Positions 24,782-32,843 of a DNA stretch of 64,000 bases are shown here, in pieces (positions within the stretch are counted from its first letter, which is position 1; every line of letters begins with the position of its first letter). A program made the translations under genes and the position numbers. The DNA lies in NCBI GenBank assembly GCA_036504815.1, contig DASXUN010000008.1:1-64000 (forward strand), in the 5' to 3' direction. The DNA is from Gemmatimonadaceae bacterium (GTDB taxonomy: Bacteria > Gemmatimonadota > Gemmatimonadetes > Gemmatimonadales > Gemmatimonadaceae). The notes under the pieces were generated by a model. The model had not been told where the DNA came from. It worked only from the letters and a program-made list of their open reading frames with translations, and searched no databases.

Positions 24782-24828
24782 ACTATAAGGTAGGGCTTCC
24801 CGCCTTACAGCGTGTGATGTGCATCACA
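24782..24828 (-). promoter_or_regulatory. CRP/FNR-type site and candidate promoter upstream of the Ig-like lipoprotein
   Basis: 24813-24828 reads TGTGATGTGCATCACA: a perfect palindrome with the TGTGA-N6-TCACA consensus. On the minus strand TGTAAG (24804-24809), 16 bp, TATAGT (24782-24787) could be the promoter. The site would then be centred about 45 bp before the transcript start, near the class II activator position. It also lies 72 bp upstream of the SURF1 gene on the plus strand, so it could serve either gene. Confidence 0.6.
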
Positions 24829-24892
24829 GGGCCGGCGGCATCCGCACCGGTCGCGCCGCAAATTAGGTTGCAGACACCCCTCCACAGGCCCT

Positions 24893-25612
24893 ATGTCCAC
24901 CCGCCGTCCACTCCTTCTTCCTATTCTTGCGACGGCCATCTTCGCGGGCCTCTGCGCCCGGCTGGGGGTCTGGCAATTGGATCGCCTGTCCCAGCGCCGG
25001 GCCTTCAACGTCCAATTGGAGGCGCGGCTGGCGTCGGCGCCCGTGGCCGTTGCGTCTTTGCCGGCGGACACCGGGCAGGGCCATTACCGCCGTGTGACGG
25101 CGCGTGGCCGCTTCGAGTACGCTGGTGAGGCGAGACTTGCCGCCCGCAGCCACCTCGGCTCGCCGGGCGTGCACCTGCTGACGCCGCTGCGCCTCGAGGA
25201 TGGCCGCGTGGTCGTCGTCAATCGTGGCTGGGTCTATGCCCCCGACGCGATGACAATTACGGACACCCTCTGGTTCGAACGCGACACTGGACTCGTGACG
25301 ATCGTTGGCTACGCCGATACCTGGGGCGAGCGACAGGCGGGTAGCGCACCGGACCGGCCCAGAATTGTCCGTGCACTGGATTCCGCCGCGGTGGCGCGCG
25401 TGGTCGGCGCTCCCACTCTCCCGTACTACGTCGCCCAGACCTCAGACAGCGCACGCGCGCCGGATCGACCCGTGCGACTGGGCGAGCCGGTGCTCGATGT
25501 CGGCTCGCACCGCAGCTACGCGATCCAGTGGTTCTCGTTTGCCCTCATCGCCGTGATCGGGGGCGCACTGTTGGTGCGCGAGGAACTGGTCAGGCGACGC
25601 GCGTCCGCTTGA
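24893..25612 (+). CDS. SURF1-family cytochrome oxidase assembly protein
   Basis: The 239-aa inner-membrane protein has TM segments near residues 7-24 and 208-230, with a periplasmic domain between. Family signatures are GVWQLDR directly after TM1, VVVNRGWVYAPDA in the middle, and SHRSYAIQWFSFA before TM2. It assists heme a insertion or assembly of heme-copper oxidases. No oxidase subunits are in the window. Its last 23 bp overlap the end of the convergent EamA gene. Confidence 0.93.
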   Translation: MSTRRPLLLPILATAIFAGLCARLGVWQLDRLSQRRAFNVQLEARLASAPVAVASLPADTGQGHYRRVTARGRFEYAGEARLAARSHLGSPGVHLLTPLRLEDGRVVVVNRGWVYAPDAMTITDTLWFERDTGLVTIVGYADTWGERQAGSAPDRPRIVRALDSAAVARVVGAPTLPYYVAQTSDSARAPDRPVRLGEPVLDVGSHRSYAIQWFSFALIAVIGGALLVREELVRRRASA

Positions 25613-26495
25613 ACTGCAGCACAATGACGGCGGCGACAATCGCCATGCCGCCGGCGAGTGTGCGCAGGGTCAGCGGCTGGCTCAGGACGACCACGCCGAG
25701 CAGGGCCGTGAGAAACGGCTCCACGGTGGAGACGATCGCGGTGCGCACGGGCCCCAGCCGCATCAGGGCCATCAGGAAGAACAGCGACGGCAGCACCGTG
25801 CTCCAGACCGTCAGGGCAATGATGGCCCCCCAGGCGGTGCCGGACAGCGAGTACTGAAACGTCTGGTTCGCCGACGAGGCGACGAGGAAGCAGATGGCGG
25901 CCCCGATCTTCGACCAGGCGGACGTCACCAGCACGGGCCAGTCCTTCTGCATGTACTGCATCGTGGGAATCAGCAGGCTGTACAGCACGGCCGCGCCCAG
26001 CGCGAGTGCCACCCCGTGCCGCGCTGGTCCACTCATATTCGGCGATCCGACCATCACGGCCGTGCCGGCGAACGACAGGCCCAGCGCCGCCGCCCGCCGC
26101 GCGTCGAGTCGCTCCGCGCCGCGCACGGCCTGCACGAGCGTCACCCAAACGGGATAGGTGTAGAACAGGAACGCGAGCGTGCCGGCGCTGATGTACGCCA
26201 GTGACGACAGCGCGAGGTAGATCATCAGCGCCTGGCCACCGCCGCCAAGTCCCATCCAGAGCATGGCGTCGCGCGGCGGAAGGCGCCGCGGCTCACCCCG
26301 AATGCCGACCCAGATGACCAGCACCAACGCCGAGAGCACGTAGCGCCACGTCAGCACCGTCGTCAGCGACACACGCTCGCGCATCGCAATGCTGGTGAGG
26401 ATCGACACCGCCGCGAACCCGCTGGCGGCCAGCAGCGTCAGGCCAACGCCGGCGCGCGCGGAACGGTCGAGAGGGAGTGGGGCCGGTGCGTTCAT
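25590..26495 (-). CDS. EamA/DMT-superfamily transporter (second of a tandem pair)
   Basis: The 301-aa inner-membrane protein has ten predicted TM segments in two EamA repeats. SAGTLAFLFYTYPVWVTLVQAV marks the first and RTAIVSTVEPFLTALLGVVVL the second. It is closely related to the preceding gene, so a tandem duplication is likely. Its ATG overlaps that stop (ATGA). The 3' end overlaps the SURF1 gene on the other strand by 23 bp. Family members export or import metabolites; the substrate cannot be predicted. Confidence 0.92.
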   Translation of the reverse strand: MNAPAPLPLDRSARAGVGLTLLAASGFAAVSILTSIAMRERVSLTTVLTWRYVLSALVLVIWVGIRGEPRRLPPRDAMLWMGLGGGGQALMIYLALSSLAYISAGTLAFLFYTYPVWVTLVQAVRGAERLDARRAAALGLSFAGTAVMVGSPNMSGPARHGVALALGAAVLYSLLIPTMQYMQKDWPVLVTSAWSKIGAAICFLVASSANQTFQYSLSGTAWGAIIALTVWSTVLPSLFFLMALMRLGPVRTAIVSTVEPFLTALLGVVVLSQPLTLRTLAGGMAIVAAVIVLQFKRTRVA

Positions 26496-27379
26496 GGCGA
26501 TGTGGGCTGGCGTTGGAGGAGCAGCACGGCGGATGCAATCAGTACCCCACCAACGGCCGTGCCGGCGCCCACCGGTTGATCGAGGACGATCGTGCCGAGC
26601 AGGGCCGTGTAGAACGGCTCGATGGTCGAGATGATCGCGGTGCGGACCGGGCCGAGCACGGCGAGTCCGTTGAGAAACGCGACAAAGGTCATGACGGTGG
26701 AGGCCAGCGCCAGCGCGCCAATGACCGCCCAGGCCGCGGGTGAGAGCGCCGTGTGGAACTCCCCACGCCAGAGCGCGCCCATCAGGTAGGCGAGGCCGGC
26801 GCCGGCGATGACGAGCGACGACGCGGCGGCTGCGCTGAGCGGACCGCGCATCCAGTGGAGGAACGGGATATAGGCGGCATAGATGACGGCCGCCCCCAGC
26901 GCGCAGGCGACGCCCGCGAGCGGGAGCGCCGACGCGCGCGGCGCCCCGAGGATGACCGCCAACCCGCCCAGAGCGAGCACGAGCGCCGTTGACCGGCGCC
27001 AGTCGACGCGCTCCAGTCCGCGCCAGATCGAGAAGAGCACGACCCAGGCCGGAAAGGTGTAGAACAGGAACCCGAGCGTCGCGACGTCGAGCCAGCGCAG
27101 CGAATAGAGCGAGATGCCGCTGATCGCGACCTGGCCGAGCCCGCCGGCGACGAGCAGCGTCACCGCGCGGCGGGGTGAAATTTCCCGGAGGCCGCTGCCG
27201 GCGATGACGAGCAGGAAGGGCGTGGCGATCAGGTACCGCCACGCCATCGCGCCGGCGAGCGTGAGGCCGTTCCGGTGCGCGATCACCATCAGCACCGAGA
27301 TCGAGCCGAAGCCGCACGCCGCGAGCGCCACCAGCGACGTCGCGCGCCAGAGCGTCGCGGGAGGGGCGGCGGTGCTCAC
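26492..27379 (-). CDS. EamA/DMT-superfamily transporter (first of a tandem pair)
   Basis: The 295-aa protein has ten predicted TM segments and the same landmarks as its neighbour (VATLGFLFYTFPAWVVLFSI; RTAIISTIEPFYTALLGTIVL). The start is GTG at 27379, with a single base between it and the mgtE stop. The three genes mgtE-eamA-eamA therefore form one leftward operon. Substrate unknown. Confidence 0.92.
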   Translation of the reverse strand: MSTAAPPATLWRATSLVALAACGFGSISVLMVIAHRNGLTLAGAMAWRYLIATPFLLVIAGSGLREISPRRAVTLLVAGGLGQVAISGISLYSLRWLDVATLGFLFYTFPAWVVLFSIWRGLERVDWRRSTALVLALGGLAVILGAPRASALPLAGVACALGAAVIYAAYIPFLHWMRGPLSAAAASSLVIAGAGLAYLMGALWRGEFHTALSPAAWAVIGALALASTVMTFVAFLNGLAVLGPVRTAIISTIEPFYTALLGTIVLDQPVGAGTAVGGVLIASAVLLLQRQPTSP

Positions 27380-27380
27380 G

Positions 27381-28829
27381 TCAGAGCAGCGTGCCGCGAA
27401 GAATGAGCAGCGCGACGGTGAAGTAGATGATGAGGCCGGTCACGTCGACGAGCGTCGCGACGAACGGCGCCGACGCGCTGGCGGGATCGAAGCCGATGCG
27501 TCGCAGCAGGAACGGCAGCATCGAGCCGGCGAGCGTTCCAAAGGTCACCACGCCGACGAGCGTCATCGCCACGGTGATGGCAATGAGGATGTAGCTGGGC
27601 CCGTAATCGTAGCCGATCATCAGGCTGCCGATGTGGAAGCCCCTCTCGCTGAGGAACTGCCAGAGCAGCACGCGCAGGGCGCCGATGGCGCCCAGGATGC
27701 CGCCGAGCGACAGCCCCGAGGAGAGTTCGCGGATCGCGACGCGCCACCAGTCGGAGAGCGTCGCCTCGCCCAGGGCGAGCGAGCGGATGATGAGGGACGT
27801 GGCCTGCGACCCGGAGTTGCCGCCGGAACTGATGATGAGCGGCACGAAGAGCATCAGCACCGACGCCCGCTGCAGTTCGCTCTCGAAGTAGCCCATGGCG
27901 CTTGCCGTGAACATCTCGCCGATGAAGAGCACCGCCAGCCAGCCGGCCCGCTTCTTCAGCAGCGCGATGAAGCCGGTCTGCATGTACGGGTCATCGAGGG
28001 CTTCCATGCCGCCCAGCTTCTGCACGTCCTCCGTCTGCTCTTCCTCGATCGCATCAATGACGTCGTCCACGGTGACGGCGCCGAGCAGGCGGCCCCGCTC
28101 GTCCACCACCGGCACGGCCACGAGGTCGTACTCCGACGTGACCCGCGCCACCTCCTCGCGGTCGGCGGTGCCGATGACGCGCTGCACCTCGGTCCACGCG
28201 ACCTCGTGAATGCGCGCGCCCTCGGCCGCCGCCAGCAGTTCGCGCAGCGACATCACGCCGGTGAGCGCGCCGTCGGCATTGACGGCGTAGATGGTATTCA
28301 TCGCCTCGCGCCGCCCGCCACGGGCGATGGCGCGCACCTGGCCGAGCGCCGTCTCCACGGTGTCCGAGTCGAGCACGGAGACGACCTCGGTCGTCATCAG
28401 GCCGCCGGCGCTATCCGGCGGGTACTCGAGCAGGCGCTCGGTCTCGAGGCGCGTGGCCTCGGGGATCGCCTCGAGAATGTCGTCGGCCGTTTCCTCGTCG
28501 ACGTCTTCGAGAACGTCGGCCCGCTCGTCGGGGTCCATCTGCGCGACGAGCGGCGCCGCCTGCTCCGTGCTCATCTCCTCGAGGAGCTCAGCGCGCAGGT
28601 CGTCGTCGAGGTACTCGAGCAGGTCGGCCGCGCGATCGGATGGGAGCGCGGCCAGGAAAGCCGGCAACGCGTGGCGCGGCAGGTGCTCGGCCACGTCGGC
28701 GAGGTCCGCCGGGTGCAGCTCCGCTGTCTCCGCGCCGATCACATCGGGGGAGGAATGGAGCAGCTCAAGGATGTCGGGGGCGAGCAGCGCCGCGAGATCC
28801 TTTTGGTCGGGCTTCGGTTGTGGCGTCAT
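27381..28829 (-). CDS. mgtE: MgtE-family Mg2+ transporter/channel
   Basis: The 482-aa protein starts at 28829 (MTPQPKPDQ). It has an acidic N-domain of MgtE superhelix repeats (residues about 20-135). Two CBS domains follow (about 135-260, with ATRLETERLLEYPPDSAGGLMTTE at the start and DLVAVPVVDERGRLLGAVTVDDVID). A plug helix and five TM segments complete it. SSGGNSGSQ is the signature pore-region motif. Length and domain order are normal for the family. No upstream M-box riboswitch is seen. A perfect 18-bp palindrome lies 95 bp upstream in the divergent intergenic region. Confidence 0.95.
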   Translation of the reverse strand: MTPQPKPDQKDLAALLAPDILELLHSSPDVIGAETAELHPADLADVAEHLPRHALPAFLAALPSDRAADLLEYLDDDLRAELLEEMSTEQAAPLVAQMDPDERADVLEDVDEETADDILEAIPEATRLETERLLEYPPDSAGGLMTTEVVSVLDSDTVETALGQVRAIARGGRREAMNTIYAVNADGALTGVMSLRELLAAAEGARIHEVAWTEVQRVIGTADREEVARVTSEYDLVAVPVVDERGRLLGAVTVDDVIDAIEEEQTEDVQKLGGMEALDDPYMQTGFIALLKKRAGWLAVLFIGEMFTASAMGYFESELQRASVLMLFVPLIISSGGNSGSQATSLIIRSLALGEATLSDWWRVAIRELSSGLSLGGILGAIGALRVLLWQFLSERGFHIGSLMIGYDYGPSYILIAITVAMTLVGVVTFGTLAGSMLPFLLRRIGFDPASASAPFVATLVDVTGLIIYFTVALLILRGTLL

Positions 28830-28923
28830 GGGACCCGTCCGGGCTCGGGATCGCGAGAGTTCGGCGACGTGGCGGCAAAGTACCGGCCGAGACGCACCCC
28901 CTGCAACCCTTTGCGCGGTTCTG

Positions 28924-28941
28924 CTGTCGAAACTTCGACAG
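28924..28941. promoter_or_regulatory. Perfect palindrome between mgtE and the DUF5916 gene
   Basis: CTGTCGAA, AC, TTCGACAG: two 8-bp arms. It lies between divergent genes, 95 bp from the mgtE start and 50 bp from the DUF5916 start. It is operator-like in size, but no matching regulator is in the window. Confidence 0.5.
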
Positions 28942-28990
28942 CCGCTCGTCGTACGTCTGCCGTGCCCCCCTGCTGCAGAGGCCATTCACC

Positions 28991-31543
28991 ATGCTCTCCA
29001 CACTCCTGCTGGCAATGCAGGTCGCGGTCGCCAGCAACACGGCGCCGGCTGCCGCGAGGCCGGCCGATGCGCCGGCGCGCCGGGCGTCGCCCACCGTCGC
29101 CGAGGCAACGCGTGCCGAGCGCGCCGTCGTGATTGACGGCCGCGACGATGACGCCGCCTGGCGTGACGCGCAAATCATCGATTCGTTCCGCCAGTTCGAC
29201 CCCATCGAGAACGGCGACCCGCGCGCCTTCCGCACCGAAGCGAAGGTCACGTACGACGACCGCTACCTGTACGTCTTCGTCCGCGCCTTCGATCCGCGCC
29301 CCGATTCGCTGGTCGCGCTGCTCGCGCGGCGCGACGTGCGCACGCAATCGGACTGGCTGCACCTGATGATCGACTCGTATCACGACCGGCGCACGGGATA
29401 CCGGTTCACGGTCAATCCCGCCGGCGTGCAGCGCGACGTGTACATGAGCAACGACGGCAACGAGGACGTGTCGTGGGACGCCGTCTGGTCGGTGGCGACC
29501 CGCATCGAGAAGGATGCGTGGACCGCCGAGTACCGCATTCCGTTCAGCCAGCTCCGCTTTGCGCGCGCCGACCGCCACACGTTCGGGCTCGCCATCTGGC
29601 GCGATGTCGGACGCACCAACGAGCGGTTGTCGTGGCCGCTGTATCGCCGCAACCAGCCGGGGATGGTGTCGCAGTTCGGCGAACTGCGCGGCCTCGATCG
29701 CATCGCCGCGCCGCGCCGGCTTGAGGCGACGCCGTACACGCTCGCCAAGGACCTGTCACATCCGGAAGGCGCCGGCCGCTTCGGCCGGCAGCAGGCGGGG
29801 TCGATGGGCGCCGACGTGAAGTACGGCCTGACGTCCAACCTGACGCTCGATGCGACCATCAATCCCGACTTCGGCCAGGTCGAAGCCGATCCGTCGGTCC
29901 TCAACCTCACCGCGTTCGAGCAGTTCTACCAGGAGCGGCGCCCCTTCTTCCTCGAGGGACAGGGGATCTTCCGCTATGACCTCAACTGCAATGACGGCCA
30001 GTGCAGCGGCCTCTTCTACTCGCGCCGCATCGGTCGTTCGCCGCAGCTCGGCGGCACCTACTACGACGCCAGCAATCCGCTGAACACGACCATCCTCGGC
30101 GCCGCCAAGCTCACCGGGCGACTGGCGAACGGGCTGTCCATCGGCGTGCTGGACGCGATGACGCAGCGCGAGGTGGGGACCGGCGGCCGCACCATCGAGC
30201 CCGCGGCGAACTACGGCGTCGTCCGCCTGCAGAGGGACCTGAGGCAGGGGAACTCGGGCCTCGGGCTGATGATCACGTCCACCGACCGTCAGCTCGATGA
30301 GTGGTCGACCGACTACCTGCGGCAAGGTGCGCGCGCCGTGGGCGTGGATTTCCGCCATCGGTTCGCGCATAACCACTATCAGGTCACCGGCTACCTTGCG
30401 GGGAGCCGCGTCGATGGCAGCGCGGCCGCGATCGACCTCGTGCAGCGCAACGGCGTCCACAATTTCCAGCGTCCGGGCGCGGATCTCGGCTACGATCCGT
30501 CGGCGACGTCCATGAGTGGCGCCACCATGCAGCTCGCGCTTGAGAAGCAGGGGGGCGGGAAGACGCGTTTCTTCACGGGATACCAGCGGACGACGCCTGG
30601 TTTCGAGGTCAATGACGTCGGCTTCCTCGCGCGCGCCGACCAGCAGTCGTACTCCACGTGGTTCCAGGTGGCGTACCTCAAGCCAACGTCGTGGTATCGG
30701 AGCGCGCGGGTGAACTTCAACCAGTGGACGCTGTGGAATACCGGTGGCCAGATGCTCGAACTCGGCGGGAACATCAATGCGCACGTCGAGTTCGCGAATC
30801 AGTGGTGGGGACACATCGGTGGAAACCTGAACTCCGTCGGGAATTCGTTCGATGATCGCGTCTCCCGCGGCGGCCCGTCGGTGCGCCAGGTCTACAACCG
30901 CTCCGGGTGGTTCGGCATGGAGGGCGACCGCCGGTGGAAGGTGCAGCCGATGTTCTTCACGCGCGGCCAGATGAAGGACGCGTCGGGAAGCTGGATGGCC
31001 GGGTTCGATCCGGAGGTGGCGATCCGCGTCGCCAGCCGGCTGCAGGCGCGGATGGGTTTGTCGTTCACGCACAGCGTCAACGACGCGCAGTGGTACGGCA
31101 AGGAGTCGGACGCGACGGGCAAGACGCACTACACGTTCGCCCGGCTCGACCAGCACGTGGCGTCGCTGACGACCCGACTCGACATCACGGCCACGCGCAC
31201 ACTGAGCCTTCAACTCTATGCATCGCCCTTCGTGGCGACGGGATCGTATTCGAACCTGCGCGAGCTCGACGATCCCGCGGCGCCACGTTACGCCGGCCGC
31301 TACCGGGCGTACGGCACGGGCGCCGCACTGGAGGGATTCAATTTCAAGGAATTCCGGTCGAACACCGTCGTGCGCTGGGAATACCGGCCGGGGTCGACGC
31401 TCTTCTTCGTCTGGTCACAGGGACGCCAGCAGGATGGCCGGAATTCCGGATCGTTCGAGGCGGGCCGCGACCTGCGTGATCTGTTCCGGGCACGGCCGGA
31501 CAATACGCTGCTAGTCAAAGCCGCATACTGGTTTGCGCTATAA
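28991..31543 (+). CDS. DUF5916 outer-membrane-type protein with CBM9-like N-domain
   Basis: The 850-aa exported protein has a signal peptide followed by the DOMON/CBM9-like start AVVIDGRDDDAAWRDAQIIDSFRQFDP. Characteristic blocks are VTYDDRYLYVFVRAFDP, GYRFTVNPAGVQRDVYM, WTAEYRIPFSQLRF, LTLDATINPDFGQVEADPSVLNL and ERRPFFLEGQGIF. The C-terminal half shows beta-strand alternation and ends in AAYWFAL, which fits an outer-membrane beta-barrel. GAGG precedes the ATG. A paralogue is at 47761. Function unknown; carbohydrate or glycan contact is a guess from the CBM9-like part. Confidence 0.9.
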   Translation: MLSTLLLAMQVAVASNTAPAAARPADAPARRASPTVAEATRAERAVVIDGRDDDAAWRDAQIIDSFRQFDPIENGDPRAFRTEAKVTYDDRYLYVFVRAFDPRPDSLVALLARRDVRTQSDWLHLMIDSYHDRRTGYRFTVNPAGVQRDVYMSNDGNEDVSWDAVWSVATRIEKDAWTAEYRIPFSQLRFARADRHTFGLAIWRDVGRTNERLSWPLYRRNQPGMVSQFGELRGLDRIAAPRRLEATPYTLAKDLSHPEGAGRFGRQQAGSMGADVKYGLTSNLTLDATINPDFGQVEADPSVLNLTAFEQFYQERRPFFLEGQGIFRYDLNCNDGQCSGLFYSRRIGRSPQLGGTYYDASNPLNTTILGAAKLTGRLANGLSIGVLDAMTQREVGTGGRTIEPAANYGVVRLQRDLRQGNSGLGLMITSTDRQLDEWSTDYLRQGARAVGVDFRHRFAHNHYQVTGYLAGSRVDGSAAAIDLVQRNGVHNFQRPGADLGYDPSATSMSGATMQLALEKQGGGKTRFFTGYQRTTPGFEVNDVGFLARADQQSYSTWFQVAYLKPTSWYRSARVNFNQWTLWNTGGQMLELGGNINAHVEFANQWWGHIGGNLNSVGNSFDDRVSRGGPSVRQVYNRSGWFGMEGDRRWKVQPMFFTRGQMKDASGSWMAGFDPEVAIRVASRLQARMGLSFTHSVNDAQWYGKESDATGKTHYTFARLDQHVASLTTRLDITATRTLSLQLYASPFVATGSYSNLRELDDPAAPRYAGRYRAYGTGAALEGFNFKEFRSNTVVRWEYRPGSTLFFVWSQGRQQDGRNSGSFEAGRDLRDLFRARPDNTLLVKAAYWFAL

Positions 31544-31678
31544 GAGAGACAACAGACAAACAACAGAGAGACAACAGAAAGACAACAGAAAGACAACAGA
31601 AGTATGGATGGATCTCGGACTCCCCCAAACATCTGTTGTTTCTCTGTTGTCTTTCTGTTGTCTCTCAGTTGTCTCTCG
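31544..31678. repeat. Family D inverted repeat
   Basis: The left arm repeats AGACAACAGAA-type words five times (31544-31601). The right arm mirrors them (TCTGTTGTTTCTCTGTTGTC and on, 31632-31677) around a unique centre of about 30 nt. It begins at the DUF5916 stop codon. It is AT-richer than the other families, and only one copy occurs in the window. Possible terminator or mRNA 3' protector. Confidence 0.8.
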
Positions 31679-31802
31679 TGATGGGGAAACCTTTTCGTGC
31701 GCACCGCGTACTAACTATTTGACGGGCGGCCGATGGGTGTGGTCAGTCGGCGCTGGTGGGGGGCCGGCTCGCCCCCTGTCGGTCGCTCGGATTCTCCTAA
31801 GG
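31679..31802 (+). other. Gene-free leader: possible small RNA or attenuator leader
   Basis: The segment between the family D hairpin and the strong terminator at 31803 has no plausible protein gene. It holds an internal GC hairpin (GGGGG, CCGGCTC, GCCCCC) and a TACTAACTATTTG segment that could be a -10. Together with the terminator it could produce an RNA of about 110 nt. Alternatively it is the 5' leader of the dehydrogenase gene at 31950. Confidence 0.35.
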
Positions 31803-31840
31803 ACGAAAACGTCGCCTCTCGAGGCGGCGTTTTCGTTTTT
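31803..31840 (+). terminator. Strong intrinsic terminator
   Basis: A 16-bp stem (arms ACGAAAACGTCGCCTC and GAGGCGGCGTTTTCGT, one G-U pair) is followed by TTTTT on the plus strand. It lies 110 nt before the dehydrogenase ATG, so it ends either the upstream transcript or an attenuated leader or small RNA. Confidence 0.85.
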
Positions 31841-31949
31841 CCGTCGCGTGCGCGATATTGAGGCACGACGCGTGGACGGCCCCGCTCGCCGCACGCCACC
31901 CGTCCCTCCGCACGAAGCCTCCGCACCCCGCTCTCGCTCCTCCCCTCCC

Positions 31950-32843
31950 ATGTCAATCAACATTGCCTTCCTCGGCCTCGGCGCCATTGGCACGCCGATG
32001 GCGCGCCATCTGGCGATTCCCGGGTTCAGCCTCGCGGTCTGGAACCGCACACCCGCCAAGGCGCAGGCGTTCGCCGAGGCGCATCCGGCGCGCGTGGCTG
32101 CGACGCCGACCGACGCGGTGCGCGGCGCGTCGTTCGTCGTCACCTGTCTGCCCGTCTCGCGCGATGTGGAGGGGTTGCTCGACGGACCCGACGGCCTGCT
32201 GGCGGGCATGGCGAAGGGCACGCTGCTCATCGACTGCACGTCGGGGGACCCGGCGACGTCGCAGCGCATCGCCGCCCGGCTCGCGGAGCATGGCATCGCG
32301 TTCATCGACGCGCCCGTCTCGGGCGGCGTGATCGGGGCGGAGAAGGGCAAGCTGACCATCATGGTGGGCGGCGCGGCGGCGGATCTCGAACGCGCGATGC
32401 CCGTGCTCAAGGCGATGGGCGAGAAGATCGTGCACTGCGGGAAGGTCGGTGCCGGGGATGCGCTCAAGGCGGTGAACAACGCGATGCTGGCCGTGCACAT
32501 CTGGTCGGCGGCGGAAGGGCTGCTGGCGCTCTCGCGCGCCGGCGTGAAGCCCGACGTGGCGCTCGACGTGATCAACGCCTCGAGCGGGCGGTCGAACTCG
32601 TCGATGAACCTTTTTCCCGAACGGGTTCTCACCCGCGCCTTCCCGCGCACCTTCCGGCTGGCGCTGCTCGACAAGGACGTGATGATCGCCGCCCAGGTGG
32701 CGCGCGACGAGAAAGTGCCGTCGCCGCTCATCCAGATGACCGCCGAACTGTTCCGCGCGGCGCACAAGGCGCTCGGTGAAGAGGCGGACCACGTGGAAGC
32801 GGTGAAGTACCTCGAACAGATGGCTGGGGGGGAAATCTCATGA
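31950..32843 (+). CDS. 3-hydroxyisobutyrate dehydrogenase-family NAD(P)-dependent oxidoreductase
   Basis: The 297-aa beta-hydroxyacid dehydrogenase has the Rossmann start IAFLGLGAIGTPMARHL (GxGxxG). The substrate loop is DAPVSGGVIGAEKGKLTIMVGG. The catalytic-lysine helix is GAGDALKAVNNAMLAVHIW. Start ATG at 31950 matches the family start; the in-frame extension upstream reads the repeat and terminator region and is rejected. The stop overlaps the next ATG (ATGA), which couples it to a SufS-like PLP enzyme. The exact substrate (3-hydroxyisobutyrate, glyoxylate/succinic semialdehyde, tartronate semialdehyde) cannot be told. Confidence 0.9.
   Translation: MSINIAFLGLGAIGTPMARHLAIPGFSLAVWNRTPAKAQAFAEAHPARVAATPTDAVRGASFVVTCLPVSRDVEGLLDGPDGLLAGMAKGTLLIDCTSGDPATSQRIAARLAEHGIAFIDAPVSGGVIGAEKGKLTIMVGGAAADLERAMPVLKAMGEKIVHCGKVGAGDALKAVNNAMLAVHIWSAAEGLLALSRAGVKPDVALDVINASSGRSNSSMNLFPERVLTRAFPRTFRLALLDKDVMIAAQVARDEKVPSPLIQMTAELFRAAHKALGEEADHVEAVKYLEQMAGGEIS

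Noticed and set aside
28830-28990. M-box magnesium riboswitch upstream of mgtE
   Set aside because: The leader is only about 160 bp shared with a divergent gene and shows no M-box-like core; only an 18-bp palindrome is seen.
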